DNA of 13,147 nt, from contig JALSPE010000179.1 in assembly GCA_026986085.1 (NCBI GenBank), forward strand, positions 1-13,147, written 5' to 3'. Origin of the DNA: Campylobacteraceae bacterium. Its GTDB lineage: Bacteria; Campylobacterota; Campylobacteria; Campylobacterales; Sulfurovaceae. The translations under genes were made by a program, and so were the position numbers. Under the pieces are notes generated by a model. That model was not told where the DNA came from. It did no database searches and saw nothing but the letters and a program-made list of their open reading frames with translations. Each line of letters starts with the position of its first letter. Within the stretch, counting starts at the first letter, position 1. Below are positions 1-6,829 of the stretch, one piece after another.

Positions 1-51
1 ATGCTAATATCTCTAGCAAATGCTGCACAAGAAGATAGTAAAAAAAATTAA
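1..51 (+). CDS. 3' end of an unidentified protein gene (partial)
   Basis: The window opens in a frame that reads 16 sense codons (ending LANAAQEDSKKN) to TAA at 49-51. The other two + frames meet stops at or before about base 40, so only this frame stays open. A 12-bp hairpin begins 6 nt after the stop, as expected for the end of a transcription unit. The hydrophilic, lysine-rich tail is typical of a C-terminus but gives no family. The ATG at position 1 is probably an internal methionine, because no upstream sequence is available to judge it. Function is unknown, and the call rests on frame and the following hairpin only. Confidence 0.4.
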   Translation: MLISLANAAQEDSKKN

Positions 52-56
52 AGTTA

Positions 57-90
57 AATATTGCCACTAAAATATAACAGTGGCGATATT
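57..90 (+). terminator. Hairpin, probable terminator of the upstream + gene
   Basis: Bases 57-68 pair with 79-90 (core GCCACT/AGTGGC, extended by one T-G wobble and A-T pairs) around a 10-nt loop. It lies 6 nt after the TAA at 49-51. The downstream tail (GAATAATTTTGG) is only moderately T-rich on the + strand. On the - strand the hairpin is followed by a T-rich tract (bases 56 down to 41). It could therefore end transcription from both sides of this convergent junction. Confidence 0.5.
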
Positions 91-103
91 GAATAATTTT
101 GGT

Positions 104-289
104 TTAACTTTCGCACCTAATTTAATTATCTTTTAACACAAACAGTGCCACTACGACATATACTGAAAAATTATATATATAATGTCAAATAATATTAAAA
201 TGAATAAAAGTTAAGTTATTCCACATTTGATCTAAAACAATAAAAAATCTCTCTAAACCCTAGAATTTATTCGAGGTAAAAAAGTTTAA
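104..289 (+). repeat. Intergenic repeat, copy A
   Basis: This copy is colinear with copy B at 12931-13137. Shared blocks, in order, are TTAACTTTC plus CACCTAATTTAA (104-125, one mismatch over 22 nt), AAACAGTG (140-147), ACTGA (162-166), TATATAATGTCAA (176-188, one mismatch), ATATTAAA (192-199), GTTAAGT (210-216), AAACAATA (235-242) and TAAAAAAGTT (277-286). By eye, identity over the first 115 nt is roughly 75 percent with small gaps. The distal part holds the hairpin module: TAAAC at 254, then an imperfect palindrome CCTAGAATTTATTCGAGG at 259-276, then the A6 tail. There is no coding frame. The function is unknown. Confidence 0.7.
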
Positions 290-421
290 ACTCTGTATTT
301 GTTTAATATTAATTTGATAATATTTAATTTTTAATGGTAAAGGGGTATTAAAAATATTACTAAAAAACTTAATGTGTCTTATTTTTAGATATATTATAAC
401 TCAATAAAGTTAAATAATTTA

Positions 422-667
422 TTACCACCTAATTAATCCAATTATTGCAGAGAAAGCATAAAAACCTTGCAATGCTAAAAAAGTCCATCTTCTATCGATA
501 ATTGCCCATAGTGCAAATAGCAAAGATGATATCAATAGCAGTGAAAAACCTAAAATCTCATTACCTGTATTTGATGCTATTAATAGTGCATAAGCCATAG
601 CAGTTATTGAACCTAGAACTTCAAAAAATGTTGTTAGTTTTCTTTTATCATTATATTTATTAATCAT
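422..667 (-). CDS. Small integral membrane protein, function unknown
   Basis: The product is 81 aa, with two or three hydrophobic helices (about residues 13-31, 37-56 and 60-78) separated by short polar turns and a charged N-terminus (NKYNDKRK). The spacing of Gly, Trp and Arg (GFSLLLISS, IIDRRW, IIGLIRW) recalls small PnuC- or SemiSWEET-like three-helix proteins. That is only a resemblance, and I assign no function. TTG at 673 and GTG at 670 are in frame upstream. I chose ATG at 667 because AAAGGA (680-675) sits 7 nt before it. It lies 43 nt downstream of nothing obvious on its 5' side except the end-of-block gap to tyrA, which is transcribed toward a stop at 716 in the same direction. It could be the last gene of the bpt-tyrA transcript. 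Confidence 0.75.
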   Translation of the reverse strand: MINKYNDKRKLTTFFEVLGSITAMAYALLIASNTGNEILGFSLLLISSLLFALWAIIDRRWTFLALQGFYAFSAIIGLIRW

Positions 668-715
668 CACCAAATCCTTTAGTTAGCTTTAGAAAAAATT
701 ACTAAAAATTGTGCT

Positions 716-1558
716 TTAAAGAATTTCGTGCAATTTATTTGCTTTTTCTATCCAACTTTTAAGACTCTCCCACTCATCATTTTCTATATACTCTTCTAAC
801 ATATTCAACTCATCTTTAAAGTGCTTTGTTGCAGTTAGTAGATTATCTTTATTTTGTTTAAATATATCTATCCACATATTAGGAGAGCTTTTAGCAATTC
901 TGCTCATATCTTTAAAGCCTCCTCCTGCAAGTGCTAAAACAGCTTTTGGGTTCTCTTGATTCATCACGGCATTAGATAGTGCGTAACTTACTGCATGAGG
1001 CATATGAGAGATATATGCAGCGTGTTTATCGTGCTCTTTTGCATCCATATAGAATATTTTCATTCCTATATCTCTAAATATATCTTTTGCAAATTTTAGA
1101 TGCTCTTTATCATTATCTTCACTATTACAAATAACTACAACTTTACCTCTGTATAATTTTCTATCAGCTGCTTTTGGTCCAAATTTTTCTGTTCCTGTCA
1201 TTGGGTGAGATGCTACAAAATTTGCTCTTATCTCTTTTGGTATTGCATTTACTATCTTCTCTTTTGTGCTACCAAAATCGATAATAGTTGTATCTGTAGA
1301 TATGCCCTTTAGCTCTGGTAATATTTTTAGTATTGCATTAACAGGAATTGTTAAGACTATTAAATCTAAATTGAATAGATCTTGTATATCATCTGTAATT
1401 TTATCTGCAATTTTAAGTTCAAGTGCCTCTAAGCAGTGTTGATCGTTATGGTCATAACCTATAACATCTAACTTTTCATCTCTATCTTTAAATCTCTTTT
1501 TAAGTGCGAGGGCAAAAGAGCCACCCATCAAACCTAAACCTATTATTCCTATTTTCAC
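716..1558 (-). CDS. tyrA: Prephenate dehydrogenase
   Basis: The enzyme oxidatively decarboxylates prephenate to 4-hydroxyphenylpyruvate with NAD(P)+, the committed step to tyrosine in the cytoplasm. The N-terminus has the Rossmann dinucleotide motif GLGLMGG (residues 7-13) followed by GYD at 34-36. DFGSTK (94-99) and HPMTGTE (118-124, with the conserved His) are diagnostic for the family. The C-terminal half is the helical dimerisation and catalytic domain. At 280 aa it is a monofunctional enzyme, with no fused chorismate mutase and no ACT domain. The start is GTG at 1558, overlapping the TGA of bpt (1557-1555) as GTGA, with GGAG 8 nt upstream, so translation is probably coupled to bpt. Cyclohexadienyl (arogenate) dehydrogenase activity cannot be excluded from sequence alone. 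Confidence 0.95.
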   Translation of the reverse strand: MKIGIIGLGLMGGSFALALKKRFKDRDEKLDVIGYDHNDQHCLEALELKIADKITDDIQDLFNLDLIVLTIPVNAILKILPELKGISTDTTIIDFGSTKEKIVNAIPKEIRANFVASHPMTGTEKFGPKAADRKLYRGKVVVICNSEDNDKEHLKFAKDIFRDIGMKIFYMDAKEHDKHAAYISHMPHAVSYALSNAVMNQENPKAVLALAGGGFKDMSRIAKSSPNMWIDIFKQNKDNLLTATKHFKDELNMLEEYIENDEWESLKSWIEKANKLHEIL

Positions 1559-2307
1559 TTATCAAACTCCTTCCAGTGCGCTGCTTCATTAATTTTTGGA
1601 AATCCATCTAGTATCTCTATTGGCTTAAAGTTGGTTTTATAATCAAATGCTACACAACCATCTACCCAGTAACCTAAATATATCCACTTTTTATCTAAAT
1701 ATTTTGCTATTTCTATCTGTTTAATTAATGAGTAAACACCTAACGATAATCTTGCATAATCTGGGTCGTATATAAAGTAGATAGAGCTTATACCATCATC
1801 TACAATATCTATTAAATCTATACCTATGAGCCTATCTCCATCATAGTATAGCACCTCTTTACCAAAGTCGTATGCACCTTCAGCAAAGTTTTCCCAATAC
1901 TCTCTATTTGTTATATCTCTATATTTCCAACCACTCTTTTGCTCTTTCCATTTGTGGTATTTATTATATAATTTTATATGCTCATTTGTTACAGATGGTG
2001 CTTGAATTACAATTTTTGTATTCTCATTTCGTCGTATAGATTTTCTTTGAGATTTAGATGGCTTAAATTCATCTACATTAATTCTTAAACTTTTACACTC
2101 ATTACACCCATTACATATTGGATGAAAGTAGTAATTTCCAAAACGCCTCCAGCCTCTCTCTATTACGGCTGAATTGAACTCTTTGTTTGATTGCATTACA
2201 TACTTATAGTGCATACGAACTTTATTGCCCTCTATATATGCACAATCATAATCTAGGGTGCAAAAATCTGTTGATGGTGGATTTAATCTATTTCTATCTT
2301 GCTTCAT
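1555..2307 (-). CDS. bpt: Aspartate/glutamate leucyltransferase (Ate/Bpt family)
   Basis: It transfers an amino acid from charged tRNA to exposed N-terminal Asp or Glu, making substrates for ClpS/ClpAP in the N-degron pathway. Bacterial Bpt enzymes generally use leucine. The N-terminal domain has the family cysteines C16 and C22 and the cluster C65-x2-C68-x2-C71. These are followed by the basic signature SQRKSIRRN (about residues 85-93). The C-terminal acyltransferase (GNAT-like) fold contains YLGYWVDG and the block AFDYKTNFKPIEIL. Length (250 aa) fits the family. It is the first gene of the leftward block and overlaps tyrA by 4 nt. No Shine-Dalgarno precedes the ATG. A TACAAT box ends only about 7 nt before it, so the mRNA may be leaderless. 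The leucyl rather than arginyl assignment is by family convention. Confidence 0.93.
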   Translation of the reverse strand: MKQDRNRLNPPSTDFCTLDYDCAYIEGNKVRMHYKYVMQSNKEFNSAVIERGWRRFGNYYFHPICNGCNECKSLRINVDEFKPSKSQRKSIRRNENTKIVIQAPSVTNEHIKLYNKYHKWKEQKSGWKYRDITNREYWENFAEGAYDFGKEVLYYDGDRLIGIDLIDIVDDGISSIYFIYDPDYARLSLGVYSLIKQIEIAKYLDKKWIYLGYWVDGCVAFDYKTNFKPIEILDGFPKINEAAHWKEFDK

Positions 2308-2313
2308 ATTAAG

Positions 2314-2337
2314 ATTGTAGCAAAAAATTGGTATAAT
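2314..2337. promoter_or_regulatory. Back-to-back promoters between bpt and trmN6
   Basis: The 49-bp divergent gap holds two extended -10 boxes. On the + strand TATAAT (2332-2337) is preceded by TG one base upstream, giving TGG-TATAAT. On the - strand TACAAT (2319-2314) is preceded by TGC. Neither has a convincing -35, which is consistent with extended -10 promoters. Predicted start sites are about 2344 (+), giving a leader of about 13 nt before trmN6, and about 2307 (-), at the bpt ATG itself. Confidence 0.6.
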
Positions 2338-2356
2338 TTAATTAAAAAGTTGAGAA

Positions 2357-3067
2357 ATGAGAACATTTTTATATCAATCTAGTAGAGGTTACTGCTATAA
2401 TAGTGACTCAATCTTTCTATATGCATTCGCTAGAGAGTTTAAAATAAAAGGTAATGTGTTAGATATTGGGTGTGGTGTTGGGGTTCTTGCATCTCTTTTG
2501 GCAAAAGATTTTAAAGCAGATTTTTATGCAGTTGAAAAACAAGAAGAGATGGCATTTTATGCCAAAAAAAATTTTAAATTGAATAGTTTGGATATCAAAT
2601 TAATAAATAGTGACTTTTTAAAGTTTACAATTGATACACAATTTGATTATATAATATCTAATCCACCATTTTATAAAGTTGATAAGCATCAGAGTCCAAA
2701 TATATCTAAAAATATTGCAAGGTATGAGCATCATCTACCACTTGATAGATTAATTAACAAAGTCTCTAAACTCTTAAAACCAAAGGGGTATTTTATATTT
2801 TGTTATGATGCTTGGCAATTAGAGGATATTTTAGTAGAGTTAAATAATAACAATATAAGAGCAGAATTTATAAAATTTGTTCACTCTAAAGGTAATAAAG
2901 AGGCAAAAATTGTTATGATTACAGCACGAAAAGGCTCAAATGCTAGGTCTAAAATTTTACCCCCATTAATTGTATTTGACAAAAGTGGCAAATATACAAA
3001 TGAGGCAAAAAAGGCATTTAAATTGGCAGATACTCACTCTATAAAGGCAGATATTGAAGAGAATTGA
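2357..3067 (+). CDS. trmN6: tRNA1(Val) (adenine-37 N6)-methyltransferase family protein (TrmN6/YfiC-like)
   Basis: This is a class I SAM-dependent methyltransferase. The SAM-binding motif VLDIGCGVG is at residues 34-42, an acidic ribose-binding Glu is at 60, and the catalytic N6-adenine motif SNPPFY is at 101-106. The N-terminal YQ...GYCYNSDSIFL matches the opening typical of YfiC/TrmN6 proteins (Q...GF..GTDA). The founding member methylates A37 of tRNA-Val. The exact target here is inferred, because the family also contains less characterised members. At 236 aa it is close to the E. coli enzyme. It leads a rightward operon: its 3' end overlaps the next gene by 14 nt. The ribosome site before the ATG (TTGAGAA) is weak. 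Confidence 0.85.
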   Translation: MRTFLYQSSRGYCYNSDSIFLYAFAREFKIKGNVLDIGCGVGVLASLLAKDFKADFYAVEKQEEMAFYAKKNFKLNSLDIKLINSDFLKFTIDTQFDYIISNPPFYKVDKHQSPNISKNIARYEHHLPLDRLINKVSKLLKPKGYFIFCYDAWQLEDILVELNNNNIRAEFIKFVHSKGNKEAKIVMITARKGSNARSKILPPLIVFDKSGKYTNEAKKAFKLADTHSIKADIEEN

Positions 3068-3437
3068 TGGATTTAACTACTCTTTTAATGAGAGTGCTTG
3101 TGCTAGTTGTGGTGGGGCTTGTTGCATTGGAGAGAGTGGTTATATTTGGGTTAATAATCCAGAAATAGGAGCTATTGCAGAGTTTCTAAAGATAGATATT
3201 GATGATTTTGCCAAAGAGTATTTAGTAAGAGTAAAAAATAGGTATAGTTTAAAAGAGTATCAAGATGAAGAGTTGGGGTATGCTTGTATCTTTTTTAATA
3301 AAGAGAAGAGAGTTTGTAATATATATGATGTTCGTCCAAAGCAGTGTAGAACTTTTCCATTTTGGGGAGTTTTTAAAGATGATACAGGCGAATTGATAAA
3401 AGAGTGTCCAGGAGTGATTTTAGATGAAAAAGATTAA
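3054..3437 (+). CDS. YkgJ/UPF0153-family cysteine-cluster protein
   Basis: The product is a small cytosolic protein (127 aa) with the family's putative metal-binding cysteines: C16-x2-C19-x3-C23-C24, then C78, C88 and C98, and an extra C118. The hallmark segment CNIYDVRPKQCRTFPFW is at about residues 88-104. The family is annotated as zinc- or iron-chelating, and its biochemical role is not established. The start is TTG at 3054, inside the trmN6 3' end, with a weak AGGC upstream. The next in-frame candidate (ATT at 3063) is less likely, because homologues I recall begin several residues before the DGF segment. The gene overlaps trmN6 by 14 nt and the following TPR gene by 14 nt, so the three are almost certainly co-translated. 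Confidence 0.85.
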   Translation: MKRIDGFNYSFNESACASCGGACCIGESGYIWVNNPEIGAIAEFLKIDIDDFAKEYLVRVKNRYSLKEYQDEELGYACIFFNKEKRVCNIYDVRPKQCRTFPFWGVFKDDTGELIKECPGVILDEKD

Positions 3438-4671
3438 TATAATATTTTTAACAGTTGCCTTTGGCTTAATGCAACTTAGTGCCAATAGTTTAAAAGATGA
3501 AGATAGCTTAATTATGGAAGCTATATACTACACAGATAAAAAAGATGCCAGAAATGGTGCAAAGGTATGGAAAGAGTTATTTAAAAATACAAATAACGAG
3601 AAGTATTTAATTGAATATTTTTATACATCTTTACAGTATAGAGATATAAAAGATATTATAAATGAGTTAAAAGTAACGCTTTCTCAAAAAAAGAGTAAAG
3701 AGCTTTATGAGTTATTAGCAGGGTTGTATGCCAAAGAGGGTAATACCGATGGGCTTTTAGAAGTAATGAAAGATAATGCATCTGATAAAGATGTTGAATC
3801 TATGTATGAGTTGGCTTATCTCTATACAATTAAGGGTAAAAATAGAGAAGCTCTTGAGATATATAACAAAATTTTTAAAAGAGAGAAGAGTTGGGAGTCT
3901 CTAAAGGGTATATTATCTATTTTATCAAAAGATGGTAAAGTAGATGAAGCTACTAAGAGATTATGGAAGGCAATCTCAGTAAAAAATAATAAGATGCCAA
4001 AAGAGGCATATTTAATATATATTGGATTGATAGATTTTAAAAAAGATACAAAAAGAGCAATTTATGCTTTTAAAAATCTTTATAGGATTACTGGTAATAA
4101 AAAGTATCTAAAGGAGCTTATTAGCTTATATCTACATAATAGAGATTACGATAGTGCAATAGAGCTTTTAGAGAAGAGTGGTTATGATAATAAGTTACTC
4201 TATGAGTTATATCTATCAAAGAGAGAGTTAGTAAAGGCATACAAATTACTTGATATATTGTATAAAAAAAGCAAAAATCCAAAGTGGTTGGCAGAGAAGG
4301 CTATTTTAACTTTTGAGATAGCAGATAGCTTAAAAGCAGTTAATAGCTCTGTAATAGATAGAGTTAGCAACTTGTTTGATAAAGCAATAGAAGATGGTGC
4401 CAAAACTCCAACATACTACAACTATTATGGATATACACTAATTGACCACGATAGAGATGTAGAAAAAGGGGTATCATTAGTAAAAAAAGCTCTTAAAGCT
4501 GAACCTAAAAATATTTACTATCTTGACTCTTTGGCTTGGGGTTATTTTAAGTTAAATAGATGCAAAGAGGCAAAAGAGATAATGGATAAGATATATAGGA
4601 TAAAGAGTAAGAAGTTAGAAAATGAAATTATAGCGCACCAAAAAGAGATAGATAAGTGCAAGGAGAAGTAG
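3424..4671 (+). CDS. Secreted (periplasmic) tetratricopeptide-repeat protein
   Basis: The N-terminus is a Sec signal peptide (KK, then hydrophobic residues 5-17, with cleavage likely after A20 in LSA-NS). No lipobox cysteine is visible. The remainder is a series of paired helices. The clearest TPR units are at about residues 128-155 (YELAYLYTIKGKNREALEIY) and about 331-393 (NYYGYTLIDHDRD, then SLAWGYFKLNRCKEAKEIM). The middle of the protein is more degenerate. Such proteins are scaffolds, often for envelope or cell-wall complexes, and no specific partner can be named. The gene starts with ATG at 3424 inside the YkgJ-family gene and ends with TAG sharing its G with the GTG of trpC. An antisense ORF lies within it and is a shadow. 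Confidence 0.85.
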   Translation: MKKINIIFLTVAFGLMQLSANSLKDEDSLIMEAIYYTDKKDARNGAKVWKELFKNTNNEKYLIEYFYTSLQYRDIKDIINELKVTLSQKKSKELYELLAGLYAKEGNTDGLLEVMKDNASDKDVESMYELAYLYTIKGKNREALEIYNKIFKREKSWESLKGILSILSKDGKVDEATKRLWKAISVKNNKMPKEAYLIYIGLIDFKKDTKRAIYAFKNLYRITGNKKYLKELISLYLHNRDYDSAIELLEKSGYDNKLLYELYLSKRELVKAYKLLDILYKKSKNPKWLAEKAILTFEIADSLKAVNSSVIDRVSNLFDKAIEDGAKTPTYYNYYGYTLIDHDRDVEKGVSLVKKALKAEPKNIYYLDSLAWGYFKLNRCKEAKEIMDKIYRIKSKKLENEIIAHQKEIDKCKEK

Positions 4672-5474
4672 TGGCAGATATTTTAGATGAGATTATAAAA
4701 AAGACAAAATCGGATTTAGAAAAGAGAAAAAAAGAGTATCCAGCAGAGTGGCTTGGACGCTCTTTATCTTTTAATCCATTTATTCCAAGAGATGTAATTA
4801 GTGCACTTAAAGCTACAGAGGATAACCCACACAGAGTTATAGCAGAGATTAAGAAAGCTAGTCCGTCAAAAGGTATAATCAGGGAAGATTTTGACCCAAT
4901 GAGTATTGCACAAGATTATGAAAAGGGTGGAGCTGATGCACTCTCTATCTTAACTGAACCACATTGGTTTAAAGGCAATATTGAATATTTAGGTATGGTT
5001 AAAAGATATGTATCTATTCCTATTTTAAGGAAAGATTTTATAATAGACAAGTATCAAATTTTAGAGGCTTTGGTTTTTGGTGCAGATTACATTTTGCTTA
5101 TTGCAAAGGCTCTAAGCAGGAAAGAGTTAAAAGAGCTAATTGAGTATGCTCATCACTTAGGCTTAGAGGTTTTAGTAGAGATTCACGATAAAAAAGATTT
5201 AATAAAAGCTATCTTTGCAGGTGCTAATATAATAGGAATAAATCATAGAAATCTTGAGACATTTAAGATGGATATGGAGCTTAGTTTTAAGTTAATTCCT
5301 CTTATTCCAAACTCTAAAATCATTGTAGCTGAGAGTGGTATAACTGATTACGATACAGTAAAAGAGTTAAGCAAAGCTGGTGCAGATGCATTTTTGGTTG
5401 GAGAGCATTTTATGAGACAAGAGAGTATTACTGATGCTGTGAAAGCGTTAAAATATGGAAAAATTAATAGTTAA
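4671..5474 (+). CDS. trpC: Indole-3-glycerol-phosphate synthase
   Basis: The enzyme closes the indole ring of CdRP to indole-3-glycerol phosphate in tryptophan synthesis. It is a single TIM-barrel domain of 267 aa. Active-site segments are all present: EIKKASPSKG at about 59-68, RKDFIID with the catalytic Lys at 121, VEIHD with the catalytic Glu at 170, GINHRNL with Asn 191, and ESGI with Glu 221 and Ser 222. I chose GTG at 4671 because AGGAG (4661-4665) lies 5 nt upstream. A GTG at 4656 would add five residues and place the Shine-Dalgarno inside the coding region. The start overlaps the TPR stop by one base (TAGTG). No other trp gene is nearby, so the pathway genes are scattered. Confidence 0.95.
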   Translation: MADILDEIIKKTKSDLEKRKKEYPAEWLGRSLSFNPFIPRDVISALKATEDNPHRVIAEIKKASPSKGIIREDFDPMSIAQDYEKGGADALSILTEPHWFKGNIEYLGMVKRYVSIPILRKDFIIDKYQILEALVFGADYILLIAKALSRKELKELIEYAHHLGLEVLVEIHDKKDLIKAIFAGANIIGINHRNLETFKMDMELSFKLIPLIPNSKIIVAESGITDYDTVKELSKAGADAFLVGEHFMRQESITDAVKALKYGKINS

Positions 5475-5479
5475 ATATT

Positions 5480-6664
5480 ATGATAAAATTAAGATATATT
5501 TTACTCTTTATAGCCCTATTTGGAGTAACAAATGCTACTGAAAATATCAACTGGAGTAGCACTTTAGTAGATGAGGCAAAAGGTATGATTGGATTTAGCA
5601 AAGATAAAAATGTAACAAGAGATACAAGATATAAATTAGTTTGGAAAAATAGTTTTGATAAATTTGAAGAGGCTTCTAACTTAGAGCTTAAATTAGATAA
5701 TACTCCAGATGCAAGTTGGAAGTTTTGGCAAACCAATAAAAATGATATTAATGAAGATATAGATAGTTTAATAAACTCTATAATTGATGAAATTGCAGGT
5801 ATTGACCTATTGGAGTATAAAAGAAAAGTAGCAAAATATAGAGAGAAGATAGAGGAGTTAAGAGAGGATATAGCAAAGTTAAGAGAGAGTAAAATCTTAG
5901 CCTCTACAAAAGAGAAAAAAGAGTATGAAGAGGATATAGCAGAGTTAAAAGAGCAAATTAAATCTATAGAAGATGCTATAAAAGATATAAAAAAAGAGTT
6001 AAAAAAGAGTTTTAGAGAGAACAAAATTTCACTAAATGCTAAACAGATAGATACACTACTAGATAGAGTAGATGGTGATGATATAATTGAGATGAGTGTT
6101 ATCTTAGATATATTAAAGTATATAAACAGCCAAATAGCACAATTGGTAAAAGAGAGTGGAGAGGATTTAAATAGAGCAAAAAAGTATTATGCTATGCATC
6201 TAGTATCACTTAAATTAGTGGTTCATATTCAGCAAAAATATATAGATAAAGTAAACAGTGAGTATATACCAAAATTAAATAAAATAGAAGAGAAGACAAA
6301 AAAATTAAAGTATGATACTGAGATTATGATAGATAAGAGTAGTGATGAGAGAAGAGCTTTAATATATAAAAAGAATTTAGAGGCTCAAAATTTAACACTA
6401 CGCGTTGTAACTCTATATAAAAATGCACTTTTAAAATCGATAGAAAGTGTTAAAAAAGCTCAGTTGATATCTATAGAGAATTTAAAAGTTGCAGATAATA
6501 CTCTAAAAACTGTGCTATTGAGTTCTGATTTATATAGTGTAATATCTGAAAGTAAAGCTATGTTTAATAGAGTTATATCTATTCAAATGCCAGAGATTGT
6601 TCCTTTTGAGAATTTAAAAATTAAACAAGAGTTTAAAAAGATGACAACTAGACTATTAAAGTAA
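5480..6664 (+). CDS. Exported coiled-coil protein, function unknown
   Basis: The product is 394 aa. A Sec signal peptide occupies residues 1-19, with probable cleavage after TNA. Residues about 111-178 are a charged heptad-rich coiled coil (for example KIEELREDIAKLRES). A helical region at about 205-350, rich in Lys, Glu, Leu and Ile, follows, then a short C-terminal tail with MPEIVPFENLK. I recognise no enzymatic motif, lipobox or second membrane segment, so it is probably a soluble or peripherally bound periplasmic protein. It starts 5 nt after the trpC stop but has no visible Shine-Dalgarno, so expression probably depends on re-initiation from trpC. A 186-codon antisense ORF overlaps its 5' half; this is a composition artefact of the Lys/Glu-rich coding strand. 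Confidence 0.8.
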   Translation: MIKLRYILLFIALFGVTNATENINWSSTLVDEAKGMIGFSKDKNVTRDTRYKLVWKNSFDKFEEASNLELKLDNTPDASWKFWQTNKNDINEDIDSLINSIIDEIAGIDLLEYKRKVAKYREKIEELREDIAKLRESKILASTKEKKEYEEDIAELKEQIKSIEDAIKDIKKELKKSFRENKISLNAKQIDTLLDRVDGDDIIEMSVILDILKYINSQIAQLVKESGEDLNRAKKYYAMHLVSLKLVVHIQQKYIDKVNSEYIPKLNKIEEKTKKLKYDTEIMIDKSSDERRALIYKKNLEAQNLTLRVVTLYKNALLKSIESVKKAQLISIENLKVADNTLKTVLLSSDLYSVISESKAMFNRVISIQMPEIVPFENLKIKQEFKKMTTRLLK

Positions 6665-6829
6665 TTAATTAAGGCGTCTTGACTTACTAAGAGTTATAAA
6701 TCTTTTACACAACCTTACATTTGTCAAAGCTATTGTGAATACCTAGCTTAATTGGGATGCTGATTTATATAACATTTATTTTGTTTATGTTATTATAGAG
6801 TTATGTTTTCTAATTAAGAGGAGGAGAGT
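6665..6829. other. Intergenic gap before the PAS gene
   Basis: This is a 165-bp tandem gap. A TATTAT/TATAGA box at 6791-6799 may be the -10 of the PAS gene, but no matching -35 is evident. A short inverted repeat (AATTAAG near 6667 and CTTAATT near 6748) spans the left half. No ORF is present, and I see no member of the repeat family found in the convergent gaps. Confidence 0.4.

Larger units (their letters stand above)
52..421. other. Non-coding convergent intergenic region
   Basis: This 370-bp stretch has no credible ORF. It contains the hairpin at 57-90 and repeat copy A at 104-289. It also has an AT-only inverted repeat (305-311 with 318-324) and an 8-bp stem (328-335 with 347-354) enclosing a short G-rich loop. 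The last stem could help terminate the leftward gene that ends at 422, but it has only A-T pairs and is weak evidence. Bases 404-425 (AAAGTTAAATAATTTATTACC) resemble the distal tail of repeat copy B (13129-13146). Confidence 0.6.

Noticed and set aside
176..188. TATATAAT-TCAA block in copies A and B as a promoter (+ TATAAT or - TTGACA/TTGATA)
   Set aside because: Neither strand gives a second promoter element at a consistent spacing in both copies, so a conserved promoter is not supported by sequence alone.
4200..4403. 67-codon - strand ORF inside the TPR gene
   Set aside because: It is a shadow frame with no ribosome site and no domain, and the TPR frame is continuous across it.
5464..6024. 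186-codon ORF on the - strand, rich in Ser, Phe and Leu
   Set aside because: It lies antisense to the coiled-coil gene and mirrors its Lys/Glu-rich codons. It has no ribosome site or recognisable domain, and the sense gene has a signal peptide and regular coiled-coil pattern.
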